A DNA stretch of 14,003 bases from Desemzia sp045528445 (GCF_045528445.1 NZ_JBGQQU010000041.1:1-14003), one strand, 5' to 3'; positions 6,955 to 12,882 are shown, counted from the first letter of the stretch. Notes: generated from the sequence alone by a model not told the origin. Translations and numbers: made by a program.

Positions 6955-6983
6955 ATTGTACAAAAATGTGAGTACTTTATCAA
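6955..6983 (-). promoter_or_regulatory. repB promoter
   Basis: Read leftward, the -35 is TTGATA (6978-6983) and the -10 is TACAAT (6955-6960), separated by exactly 17 nt. It directs transcription of repB and the repX-type gene. Confidence 0.8.
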
Positions 6984-6998
6984 CCGAAAAGTATTCAC
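6968..6998. promoter_or_regulatory. Inverted repeat over the repB promoter (probable RepB operator)
   Basis: GTGAGTACTTT at 6968-6978 and AAAGTATTCAC at 6988-6998 are complementary except for one base, with 9 bases between. It covers the -35 and adjoins the iterons; AGTACT also occurs in the iterons. In related plasmids such a repeat is bound by RepB for self-repression. Confidence 0.7.
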
Positions 6999-6999
6999 G

Positions 7000-7065
7000 T
7001 ACATCGCTTTTGGTACTTAAATACATCGCTTTTAGTACTCATATACATCGCTTTTGGTACTTATT
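7000..7065. repeat. Three 22-bp iterons of the replication origin
   Basis: Three directly adjacent copies of TACATCGCTTTTGGTACTTA plus two bases lie at 7000-7021, 7022-7043 and 7044-7065, with a few differences confined mostly to the last bases. A partial copy (CTTGGTAC) follows near 7080-7087. Tandem 22-bp repeats just upstream of repB define the oriV of lactococcal-type theta plasmids. Confidence 0.92.
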
Positions 7066-7506
7066 TAAACGTTTAATCACTTGGTACAACAACCTTTTTT
7101 TCCACACAAAAGGTTTAAAAGACAAAATATATAAGATAAATATAAATACTACTCGTTTATTTTAGTAAAAAATAAAATAAACAACCTCTCAATCACTATA
7201 TCGTTTTTTAATAGACAAAATGCCGTCTTTAGTCAGACAAAAAGACCTTTAAAGAATAATGAAAAACCCGTTAGCAAAAGTCTATGTCTCGACTTACGCT
7301 CGACTGATCGAACCGTTGTATGCAATAGAAGCTAAATAAACAGGCCTATTTTTAATTTTAGAGTAAAAACCTACAAAAGGACCTTTAGACAAATTAAAGT
7401 GTTTATAAGGGCTTTTTATAGGCTTTAAATGGAAGTTAACTCCCTATTTCTCTTAAATAATTCAAGTCCATTTAGGTTATCCATTATGTAATGAGAATCT
7501 TCTTTT
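7066..7506. other. Gene-free AT-rich origin flank
   Basis: No credible gene is seen in these 441 bases. The part nearest the iterons (7116-7200) is extremely AT-rich and is the likely melting region. A DnaA-box-like TTTTCCACA (7098-7106, one mismatch to TTATCCACA) lies inside a hairpin, AACCTTTT at 7091-7098 and AAAAGGTT at 7108-7115. Further right there are only short repeats (for example CTCGAC twice near 7288-7304) and no convincing terminator for the mob operon. Confidence 0.55.
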
Positions 7507-8085
7507 TTACCAGACGTTAAAGTAATTGAGCAGCCACATAAGCGCCACCACAACGATACCGGTAGGTACACTGGCATATAAATTGGTTAAAACTGTTCTA
7601 AAGGTTAGTCTTTGATTGGTTCGCTTGATTTCAGCGTTTAACTGGTTAAAGACTTGGTCCATCGTTTTGGTTATGGTCTGGTTGATCTCGCTTAACTGTT
7701 GGTTGTTCTGACTCATTTCGCTCTGAATCTTCGCGATTTCGGTCTTGTTTTGCTCTAAAAGGTCGTTCAAGATCGTTTTCAGGCGTTTCAAGGATTCGAT
7801 TGACTGCTTTTGAGCTGTCTCGTTGAAGTCGGTTTGTGTAGTCTCTAAGTTGGTTAAGCTGCTGTTGAAGCTGTTCAGGACGGAGTTCGTCACTTCTTGA
7901 ATCTCTTGTAAATTGTTCTCCAGATTGGCTTTCTCCAAGCTTTTCTGTTGCAGCGTCGCTCCGCTGTAATTCCGGATCTCGGTCAATACTTGAATCAGTT
8001 GCTGCAGGTCTTGGCTCATTGTTTCCGGATTGTCCGGTTGCGAAATCTCTGTCTTTTGTTGGTTCAATGTGTCTTTCAAAGCCAT
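7507..8085 (-). CDS. mobB: MobB-type mobilisation protein
   Basis: This is an accessory mobilisation protein, 192 aa. Almost the whole protein is predicted coiled coil rich in Q, N, E, L and T (about residues 10-160), and it ends with a hydrophobic membrane segment (ASVPTGIVVVALMWLLNYF) and the tail NVW. A membrane-anchored coiled-coil MobB encoded in another frame inside the 3' end of the relaxase gene is the known arrangement of pC221- and ColE1-like mobCAB sets. AGGAG at 8096-8100 favours ATG 8085 over the upstream ATGs at 8112 and 8106. It overlaps the relaxase gene by 440 nt. Confidence 0.8.
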   Translation of the reverse strand: MALKDTLNQQKTEISQPDNPETMSQDLQQLIQVLTEIRNYSGATLQQKSLEKANLENNLQEIQEVTNSVLNSFNSSLTNLETTQTDFNETAQKQSIESLKRLKTILNDLLEQNKTEIAKIQSEMSQNNQQLSEINQTITKTMDQVFNQLNAEIKRTNQRLTFRTVLTNLYASVPTGIVVVALMWLLNYFNVW

Positions 8086-8782
8086 TAAAAATCGTCTCCT
8101 TTTCATAATCACTGCCTAACTTGCTCGCTCTCACCTTTTTATTGGCGTTTAAATGGGTGTAGGTGATCGTTTTTCCTCTCAGTTTAACATCTACCCCTTT
8201 TTTATTTAAAAGCTCTGAAAAGCTCTTAAAATCGCTTGTACGACTCACTGAATAATCGACAGCTTCTCTTATTTCGTCTTTCCAGCTGATTTTTCCTTTT
8301 TCCAGTAACGACTTTTCCGCTGTAGTATAACGAACTTTAGCGGGTTCTTCGGGAATCGTTAAGCCATGCTCAAGACAAATCTGATCGTTCATATCTTTAA
8401 CTTCTTGAATGGCTTTTTGTCCATGCGCTTGAAATTTTAAACCAGTATCCATATTGACGCTATTAATCACTAAATGATTATGAATATGATCTTTATCGGT
8501 ATGCGTATAAATGGCTACTTGGTGACCGTCAGCGACTTTTTCGGCTAATTGATAACCTAATGCATTGGCTTGCTCCGGAGTGACCTCACCGGGCTTAAAT
8601 GACTGAATCAAGGTATGCGCTTGGACTTTATCGTCCTTGCCATAAATCATACGGGTAGCTTTCATTTGGGTTTTCGCGTAATTGACGTCGCAATTGAAGC
8701 CGCTTTTGACCGTTGAGCGCGGTTCAGCGTAGTTAATGCAGCGTGAACAACTGGTGCTGCGCGCTAATTTAATTGTTGCCAT
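7646..8782 (-). CDS. mobA: MobA relaxase (MOBP type, pC221-like)
   Basis: This DNA strand-transferase nicks oriT and leads the plasmid into a recipient. The 378-aa protein has the N-terminal relaxase domain (about residues 1-220): the tyrosine-bearing start (INYAEPRSTVKSG, Y18 a candidate nucleophile), AHTLIQSFKPGEVTPEQA, and the metal-binding histidine motif YTHTDKDHIHNHLVINS (H94, H101, H103). The C-terminal third is charged and rich in E, R, Q, S and D; it is constrained because mobB is encoded there in another frame. ATG 8782 overlaps the end of mobC by 19 nt, showing translational coupling. No coupling protein or mating-pore genes are present, so transfer would need a helper element. Confidence 0.92.
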   Translation of the reverse strand: MATIKLARSTSCSRCINYAEPRSTVKSGFNCDVNYAKTQMKATRMIYGKDDKVQAHTLIQSFKPGEVTPEQANALGYQLAEKVADGHQVAIYTHTDKDHIHNHLVINSVNMDTGLKFQAHGQKAIQEVKDMNDQICLEHGLTIPEEPAKVRYTTAEKSLLEKGKISWKDEIREAVDYSVSRTSDFKSFSELLNKKGVDVKLRGKTITYTHLNANKKVRASKLGSDYEKETIFNGFERHIEPTKDRDFATGQSGNNEPRPAATDSSIDRDPELQRSDAATEKLGESQSGEQFTRDSRSDELRPEQLQQQLNQLRDYTNRLQRDSSKAVNRILETPENDLERPFRAKQDRNREDSERNESEQPTVKRDQPDHNQNDGPSL

Positions 8783-9135
8783 ATCTGATTCAGCTCCTTT
8801 TGCATCTTTTGCAATTCAGCCGTTAGGTTGACGGCTAAATTCGAATCTAATTCGGTTGCGTTCGTTGCTCGTGCCATCTGATTGACATTGTTCCCAATCG
8901 CACGTAATTGCTTGGCAATCTCCACGGCTCCTGGTCGGTCAATTTTCGGCGTGACGAGCTTAGCCTCTTGTGCCTTGCTTTTTACAAAAGCCGGCACACT
9001 CATTTGAAAAATTTCAGCGGAGCGCTTCAACTTTTCAAATTCGGATTCGCTCACTCGAAAGCTAATTTGTTTCGGCTCTTTTCGCTTCGGTTTGGCCTCC
9101 GCAAAAGGGGCCTCAAAAATCTCTCGTTCGCTCAC
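8764..9135 (-). CDS. mobC: MobC-type relaxosome accessory protein
   Basis: This oriT-binding protein assists the relaxase. The 123-aa product has an N-terminal ribbon-helix-helix-like part (KQISFRVSESEFEKLKRSAE) and the typical MobC core (EIAKQLRAIGNNVNQMARATN, about residues 73-93) followed by a helical tail (LQKMQKELNQIWQQL). The GTG at 9135 with AGGGGGTGGG before it is preferred. An in-frame ATG at 9186 would extend the protein across the oriT hairpin with sequence unlike the family. It is the first gene of mobC-mobA-mobB. Confidence 0.85.
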   Translation of the reverse strand: MSEREIFEAPFAEAKPKRKEPKQISFRVSESEFEKLKRSAEIFQMSVPAFVKSKAQEAKLVTPKIDRPGAVEIAKQLRAIGNNVNQMARATNATELDSNLAVNLTAELQKMQKELNQIWQQLN

Positions 9136-9171
9136 TAGTCCCACCCCCTGTTTTTCTTCTCTGTCGTTCAG

Positions 9172-9221
9172 AAAGAAGCATAACACTAATGCGCACTTGG
9201 CTGTTAGTGTTATGCTTCTTT
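9172..9221. other. oriT: Candidate origin of transfer (oriT), 18-bp perfect inverted repeat
   Basis: AAAGAAGCATAACACTAA at 9172-9189 and its exact complement at 9204-9221 enclose the 14-base loop TGCGCACTTGGCTG. A large inverted repeat directly upstream of mobC is where pC221-like plasmids carry oriT. The nick position cannot be assigned; CTTGG in the loop and TTGGCAAG at 9229-9236 are candidates. Confidence 0.7.
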
Positions 9222-9235
9222 AAGGGGTTTGGCAA
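9207..9235 (-). promoter_or_regulatory. Possible mob operon promoter overlapping oriT
   Basis: Read leftward, TTGCCA (9230-9235) and TAACAC (9207-9212) are spaced 17 nt. The -10 is weak and lies in the right arm of the oriT repeat, so relaxosome binding would also repress transcription. Confidence 0.4.
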
Positions 9236-9242
9236 GCTCTAT

Positions 9243-9484
9243 GTTTGCTAGCCACTTCGTGGCGCAAACGACCTTGTTGGGGGACGCGCTGCTCCCCCAA
9301 TCCCCCTGTAAAACTGGTCAAAACGTGTCCGTTTTGAGCCAGAAAAAGAGACTAGAAATGTGTCCATTTCGGTCTCTTTTTCTGGCAAGATCAATCTGTT
9401 TTTTTCGTCGTTGGCGTCGGAAAAAAATGGCTCTTTATGCACTGTATGCACTGTCTTTTTTCGGTAGTTGGTCCGAAAAAAGAC
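9243..9484. other. Hairpin-rich gene-free region next to oriT
   Basis: No credible gene is seen between 9222 and 9502. The stretch holds a series of strong inverted repeats. GTTTGC/GCCAC pairs with GTGGC/GCAAAC at 9243-9269. TTGGGGGA (9277-9284) pairs with TCCCCCAA (9293-9300). CAAAACG pairs with CGTTTTG around TGTC at 9319-9336. CCAGAAAAAGAGAC (9339-9352) pairs with 9372-9385 and contains an inner GAAATG/CATTTC stem. GTCTTTTTTCGG (9453-9464) pairs with 9473-9484. The tandem 9-mer TATGCACTG occurs twice at 9436-9453. Such density suggests function as single-stranded DNA or RNA. Confidence 0.65.
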
Positions 9485-9502
9485 AAGCTCATTACATAAA
9501 AA

Positions 9503-9543
9503 AAAGATAGAAAATCACTTTTTTAAAGTGGATTTCTATCTTT
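9503..9543 (-). terminator. Terminator of the toxin-antitoxin operon
   Basis: Read leftward, AAAGATAGAAA (9543-9533) pairs perfectly with 9513-9503, continued by an imperfect inner stem, and is followed by eight T. It overlaps the last codons and stop of the toxin gene. Read rightward it could also form the hairpin, but without a T-run. Confidence 0.8.
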
Positions 9544-9802
9544 CATAGTGCGTCCAAGCCGACCAAATAATGACTTCTTTGGCGTCATTATCCACCGAAT
9601 AAACGACCCGGTGCTGAATATTTAAACGGCGTGAATACTTATCTTTTAAATTTCCGACTAATTTCTCATAAGGCGGGGGATTTTGGAACGGATTCTCCTT
9701 TAAAACTTCCATGAGATTTTTAAATTTTTGCTCTAAATGAGCCCCTTTTAAATGTTTCAGGTCTTTTGTAGCTGATTTTGCTAATTTTACAGAGTATCCC
9801 AA
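9536..9802 (-). CDS. YoeB/Txe-family mRNA interferase toxin
   Basis: This 88-aa toxin of the RelE superfamily cleaves mRNA on the ribosome when free of antitoxin. Family features seen are the N-terminal helical part (SATKDLKHL), NPFQNPPPYEKL with the conserved glutamate, KYSRRLNIQHRVVYSV with the catalytic-region arginines, and a C-terminal WTHYE with the catalytic His-Tyr pair. The start is TTG at 9802: GGAGG at 9810-9814 lies the right distance upstream, inside the antitoxin gene, and no ATG fits. It overlaps the antitoxin gene by 16 nt, so the two are translationally coupled. On a plasmid the pair serves post-segregational maintenance. Confidence 0.92.
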   Translation of the reverse strand: MGYSVKLAKSATKDLKHLKGAHLEQKFKNLMEVLKENPFQNPPPYEKLVGNLKDKYSRRLNIQHRVVYSVDNDAKEVIIWSAWTHYER

Positions 9803-10041
9803 TCGATATCCTCCAATGCAACAAACTCATTTTCTTGTTCACGCTGGTGGATCACATCTGCTACGCCAGCAGATTGAAGGTATAATGTTTCTTGAATTGC
9901 GTCCCAGTCTTTTTTACTGACCATAACTGCTTCACTTTCTTCGTTTTTGCCAGAGATATAAATGGGTTCGTTAGTTTTGTTGACGTCTTTCAATAGTTGA
10001 TAAAAGACTTTTCTAGCTTGGCTAGGGTTTACGATAGACAT
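9787..10041 (-). CDS. YefM/Axe-family antitoxin
   Basis: This 84-aa antitoxin neutralises the downstream YoeB/Txe toxin and, with it, represses the operon. The N-terminal half is a Phd/YefM DNA-binding dimerisation fold (NPSQARKVFYQLLKDVN, PIYISGKNEESEAVMVSKKDWDAI), and the acidic C-terminal tail (ENEFVALEDIDWDTL) would wrap the toxin. ATG 10041 follows GGGAGGA. The promoter upstream contains a palindrome between -35 and -10, as expected for toxin-antitoxin self-control. Confidence 0.93.
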   Translation of the reverse strand: MSIVNPSQARKVFYQLLKDVNKTNEPIYISGKNEESEAVMVSKKDWDAIQETLYLQSAGVADVIHQREQENEFVALEDIDWDTL

Positions 10042-10073
10042 AAGCTATTCCTCCCTTTAACATCTTTTTTACT

Positions 10074-10102
10074 ATTGTAACGTACTTGTTTAAGTACGTC
10101 AA
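10074..10102 (-). promoter_or_regulatory. Toxin-antitoxin promoter with palindromic operator
   Basis: Read leftward, -35 TTGACG (10097-10102) and -10 TACAAT (10074-10079) are 17 nt apart, and the spacer is essentially one palindrome, ACGTACTT-GTTT-AAGTACGT on the top strand (10080-10099). Binding there would block polymerase directly; the antitoxin-toxin complex is the obvious ligand. Confidence 0.82.
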
Positions 10103-10156
10103 AGATGTTGTGAATACAGGAAATTGCTTATAATAGTGTATTGGAATTAAGGTAGA

Positions 10157-10186
10157 TTGACAAAAGAGTGATCAAATAGGTATACT
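10157..10186 (+). promoter_or_regulatory. cadX-cadD promoter
   Basis: TTGACA at 10157-10162 and TATACT at 10181-10186 are separated by 18 nt. A second weaker option is TATAAT at 10129-10134. The transcript would start within the operator just downstream. Confidence 0.75.
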
Positions 10187-10187
10187 T

Positions 10188-10209
10188 CATTCAAATAATC
10201 GTTTGAATG
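10188..10209. promoter_or_regulatory. CadC/CadX operator
   Basis: This is a perfect inverted repeat, CATTCAAA at 10188-10195 and TTTGAATG at 10202-10209, with 6 bases between. The TCAAAT...TTTGA core resembles the known CadC operator of staphylococcal pI258. Its place right after the -10 fits repression released by Cd, Pb or Zn. Confidence 0.8.
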
Positions 10210-10222
10210 TGAGGTGAGATGA

Positions 10223-10585
10223 ATGGAAAACGTTTGCCAAGTGACTATCGTACATAAAGAAAAAGTAACTGTAATAAAAAATAAATTGGATCAAAAAGAT
10301 TTTTCAAATTTACTTGTGTTAGGTAAATGTTTCAGCGATTCTTCTAGAATTAAAATTTTCTATGCTTTAGAAACCTATAAGGAAATGTGTGTCTGTGATT
10401 TAGCAGAAATACTTACTGCTAGCGTTGCTACAACGTCACACCATTTACGTTTTTTAAAAAAACATGGAATGGCAAAATCACGTCAAGATGGAAAAGTAGT
10501 TTATTACTCTTTAGCGAATGAAGACATCCTTTCCGCTATTCATGTTTTTTTAAAGTTATCAGAAAATCTATCTATGAAATCTTAG
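10223..10585 (+). CDS. cadX: CadC/CadX-type ArsR-family metal-sensing regulator
   Basis: This 120-aa winged-helix regulator represses its promoter until it binds Cd, Pb or Zn. It has the metal-site motif CVCD (C56, C58) on the alpha-3/HTH region, an N-terminal cysteine at C5, and the recognition helix region ATTSHHLRFLKKHG. CadC proper uses four cysteines, two of them N-terminal. Here the position of the second one is isoleucine (I9) with a histidine nearby (H11), so the site may be three-coordinate or use His. ATG 10223 follows GAGGTGAG. It is followed directly by cadD, the order seen in cadXD-like cassettes, and a CadC-type inverted repeat lies in its promoter. Confidence 0.9.
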   Translation: MENVCQVTIVHKEKVTVIKNKLDQKDFSNLLVLGKCFSDSSRIKIFYALETYKEMCVCDLAEILTASVATTSHHLRFLKKHGMAKSRQDGKVVYYSLANEDILSAIHVFLKLSENLSMKS

Positions 10586-10601
10586 TTTGGAGGAAGTTAT
10601 T

Positions 10602-11213
10602 TTGTTACAAAGTATTTTTTCAGCTATCGCTGTTTATATTTCTACCAGCATTGATTATTTGTTTATCTTGCTCATTATCTTTTCTCAAAGTCACACACAA
10701 AAAGGTATTCGACACATTTTTTGGGGTCAATATCTTGGAACAGGCATTTTGGTAGCTGTAAGTTTGTTTGCTGCTTATGTGCTGAATTTTATTCCGCAAG
10801 ATTGGATCATTGGACTTCTTGGATTAATTCCAATTTATTTAGGTATCCGTGTCGCTGTGATAGGCGAAGAGGAGGAAGAAGAAGAGGAAGTCGTTGAAAA
10901 ACTAGAATCTAGAGGAACCAGTCGGTTATTCTGGACTGTCGCCTTAATAACCATTGCGTCAGGTGGAGACAATTTAGGGATTTATATTCCCTACTTTACT
11001 TCGTTAGCTTTTTCAGAAATTTTAATTGCCTTAGTAGTATTCGTTATTTCGATTGCGATTCTTTGCTTTATCAGTTATAAGTTGGCAAAAATTTCCTTTG
11101 TTTCCGAAACGTTAGAAAAGTATGAACGAATCATTGTCCCAATCGTGTTTATTGGATTAGGAATCTTTATCTTGGTAGAGAACGGGACGATACAAACGCT
11201 ACTAGGTTTTTAA
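10602..11213 (+). CDS. cadD: CadD-type cadmium resistance transporter
   Basis: This is an integral-membrane transporter, 203 aa, conferring cadmium resistance probably by efflux. It has about five to six hydrophobic segments: YISTSIDYLFILLIIF, GQYLGTGILVAVSLFAAYVL, WIIGLLGLIPIYLGI, the TVALITIASGGDNLGIYIPY segment, LIALVVFVISIAILCFI and IVPIVFIGLGIFIL. These follow the CadD pattern and length (about 205-210 aa). The start is TTG 10602 because GGAGG at 10589-10593 would itself be coding if the upstream TTG at 10587 were used. An unusual cytoplasmic loop has a run of eight glutamates (from about residue 88). It lies 16 nt after cadX, is in one operon with it, and ends at a terminator. Confidence 0.92.
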   Translation: MLQSIFSAIAVYISTSIDYLFILLIIFSQSHTQKGIRHIFWGQYLGTGILVAVSLFAAYVLNFIPQDWIIGLLGLIPIYLGIRVAVIGEEEEEEEEVVEKLESRGTSRLFWTVALITIASGGDNLGIYIPYFTSLAFSEILIALVVFVISIAILCFISYKLAKISFVSETLEKYERIIVPIVFIGLGIFILVENGTIQTLLGF

Positions 11214-11243
11214 AAAAATCATAATCACGAAAGATAAAAAGAG

Positions 11244-11275
11244 AGGCAGCGATTTGTTTAGTCGCTGCCTTTTTT
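11244..11275 (+). terminator. Terminator of cadX-cadD, possibly bidirectional
   Basis: AGGCAGCGA at 11244-11252 pairs perfectly with TCGCTGCCT at 11262-11270 around a 9-base loop, followed by TTTTTT. In the other direction the stem is followed by CTCTTTTTATC, so it may also stop the facing czcD transcript. Confidence 0.9.
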
Positions 11276-11319
11276 GCTTTTCAAATGACGAAGTGTTTTT
11301 TAGCGTAGGACTGACTATC

Positions 11320-12227
11320 TTATGTGTTGTGGGAGTATCCCTTTTCAAGCTCTTCTTTGCTTGTAGTTATTTCTATTGTGATATGATTCTCTACGCTTGA
11401 TTTGTGTGCGACTTCTGCAATTACTTCTTTTATTTCCCTAGCCTTGTCTATGTCTGAAGGGTCTATAAGAACCGTGACGATAAGGGCGTTTTCTTCCCCG
11501 TCCAGTGACCAAATGTGAAAATGTGAGAGGTCTTTTACAGCAGGAATGTTATTGATTGAATCAGCAAGTTTTTCTACGTTTACATTTTCAGGCGAACCAT
11601 TCAATAAAATTTTCATTGTGGTGAAAAATTCAGGAACGGTTTTGTAGAGGATATAGAGTGCAATCAAAATCGATAAGATAGGATCCAGACGATATGCCTC
11701 GGTAAAGTTCATTAGAATACTCACAATCAAGACTCCAATCCACCCTAATACGTCTTCCAGCATATGGAGTTTCAACATACCCTCATTTTTGGATGTGCCT
11801 TTGCTTAAAATCCAAGCAGCATATCCATTCAATGCAATAGCTACGAGAGAAAGCCAGAACATGCCACTATAATTTACGGGTTGTGGGTCAAGCAAACGCG
11901 GCACACTACGATAGATCATAAAGAACGAGCCACTAATTAGCACAACGCCAGTTATCAGCGCGCCCAGTAAAGAAAATCGGTTATAGCCAAAGGTGAACCG
12001 TTCATCTTGTTTTTTCTCTGAATAACCTTGAAAAAACCAAGCGAATCCAATTGAAATAGAGTCCCCTAAATCATGAACTGCGTCAGACATAATAGACACA
12101 CTATTGAAAAGAAACCCAAAGAAAAATTCACTTATGGAGAAAATAAAATTTATGAAGAAAGCAATTTTAATATTTTTTTCGGTTGATCCTGATGCGAGTG
12201 ATTATGGTCTTTATCTGATTTTGACAT
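11320..12227 (-). pseudogene. czcD: czcD cation diffusion facilitator gene, frameshifted in a poly-A run
   Basis: This is a Zn/Cd/Co proton antiporter of the CDF family. The true start is ATG 12227 with GGAGG 8 nt upstream, opening with a histidine-rich MSKSDKDHNHSHQDQPKK. After a run of seven A (12173-12179 on the top strand) the frame stops 7 codons later. Adding one A restores a continuous protein of 302 aa (NIKIAFFINFIF...), the normal CzcD length. The rest, 12148-11320, is intact: SDAVHDLGDSIS and HMLEDVLGWIGV carry the metal-site His/Asp pairs, and the C-terminal cytoplasmic domain with HFHIWSLDGEE is complete. The stretch from the ATG at 12099 alone would lack the first membrane segments. 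It may be dead, a sequencing error, or rescued by slippage at A7. It lies 43 nt after czrA, in one operon. Confidence 0.85.
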
Positions 12228-12270
12228 TTTAAAAACCTCCTAAGTTTGTATGCTACATAACTAATTGGTT

Positions 12271-12585
12271 TTATTTTTCTAATTCATTGACATGAGTTAA
12301 GACTTGTTCGAGAATACTAAAAACATGAAGGTCATCTAAACTGTAAAGCATACTTTTTCCTTCTCTTCTTGATTTTACTAAGCGTGCGTCTTTCAACGTT
12401 TTTAATTGATGAGAAATAGCGGACTGTTCCATGTCCAGAGAAATAGCTATATTTCCAACACTACACTCTTTTTTCTGTAAAAGAAAGAGAACCGACAATC
12501 GTGTAGGATCACTAATCACCTTAAATAGTTTGCTTATTGACAGAATAGATTCTTTATCGATTGGAGAAGTTGTTTTTATATCCAT
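12271..12585 (-). CDS. czrA: ArsR/SmtB-family zinc/cobalt-type metal sensor (CzrA-like)
   Basis: This 104-aa repressor is released by divalent metal. It has a winged helix (ECSVGNIAISLDMEQSAISHQLKTLKDARLV, REGKSMLYSL) and an alpha-5 metal site, D85, H87, H98 and E101. This matches the D-H-H-E ligand set of SmtB rather than the D-H-H-H of staphylococcal CzrA (established families; alignment by eye). The start at 12585 has GAAAGGA upstream; earlier in-frame ATGs at 12618 and 12648 would run through its own operator and lack ribosome sites. It is the first gene of czrA-czcD and divergent from the P1B-4 pump. It probably controls both through the palindromes in the shared region. Confidence 0.9.
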   Translation of the reverse strand: MDIKTTSPIDKESILSISKLFKVISDPTRLSVLFLLQKKECSVGNIAISLDMEQSAISHQLKTLKDARLVKSRREGKSMLYSLDDLHVFSILEQVLTHVNELEK

Positions 12586-12612
12586 AGTGTTTTTATTCCT
12601 TTCATATGACCT

Positions 12613-12654
12613 TTCGTTCATATCTATATTACCATATGAGCGAAACAATGCTAA
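12613..12654 (-). promoter_or_regulatory. czrA-czcD promoter and operator
   Basis: Read leftward, -35 TTAGCA (12649-12654) and an extended -10 TGGTAATAT (hexamer 12626-12631) are 17 nt apart. The -10 lies between the arms of an inverted repeat, TTCGTTCATAT at 12613-12623 and ATATGAGCGAA at 12634-12644 (one mismatch). It is a likely self-repression site for CzrA. Confidence 0.72.
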
Positions 12655-12692
12655 TCTTTTGTTTATAAAAGAGAAGTTGCGTTCTCTTTATC

Positions 12693-12719
12693 TTGACAAA
12701 ACGTATATAGCGATATAAA
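12693..12719 (+). promoter_or_regulatory. Promoter of the P1B-4 metal pump
   Basis: TTGACA (12693-12698) is followed at 15 nt by TATAAA (12714-12719); shifting two bases gives a 17-nt spacer with a poorer hexamer. Transcription would start just before the palindrome at 12733, leaving a leader of about 155 nt. Confidence 0.6.
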
Positions 12720-12732
12720 GTGAGAACATAAA

Positions 12733-12754
12733 CATATGATTGGTTAGTCATATG
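12733..12754. promoter_or_regulatory. Operator-like palindrome upstream of the P1B-4 pump
   Basis: CATATGA at 12733-12739 and TCATATG at 12748-12754 form a perfect inverted repeat with 8 bases between, just after the -10. CATATG also occurs in and beside the czrA operator (12603 and 12633), so one sensor probably reads both. Confidence 0.65.
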
Positions 12755-12882
12755 CAAAGTGGATTCATTACGATTTACTTTTGGAATAGACGAAAGGATC
12801 CAGAAATAGCGGAAATTTTGTGATTCAAGAAGTAAATGATGGAAAACAAAGGACTTATAAATTATATAGGGAGGCAATATAA

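Noticed and set aside
7000..7065. CRISPR array
   Set aside because: The repeats are directly adjacent without spacers and lie upstream of repB, so they are iterons.
6956..7165. 69-aa open frame over the iterons
   Set aside because: It overlaps the repB promoter and origin repeats; coding is very unlikely.
9229..9510. Open frames on both strands in the hairpin region
   Set aside because: They consist of inverted repeats read as codons; no ribosome sites and no protein-like composition.
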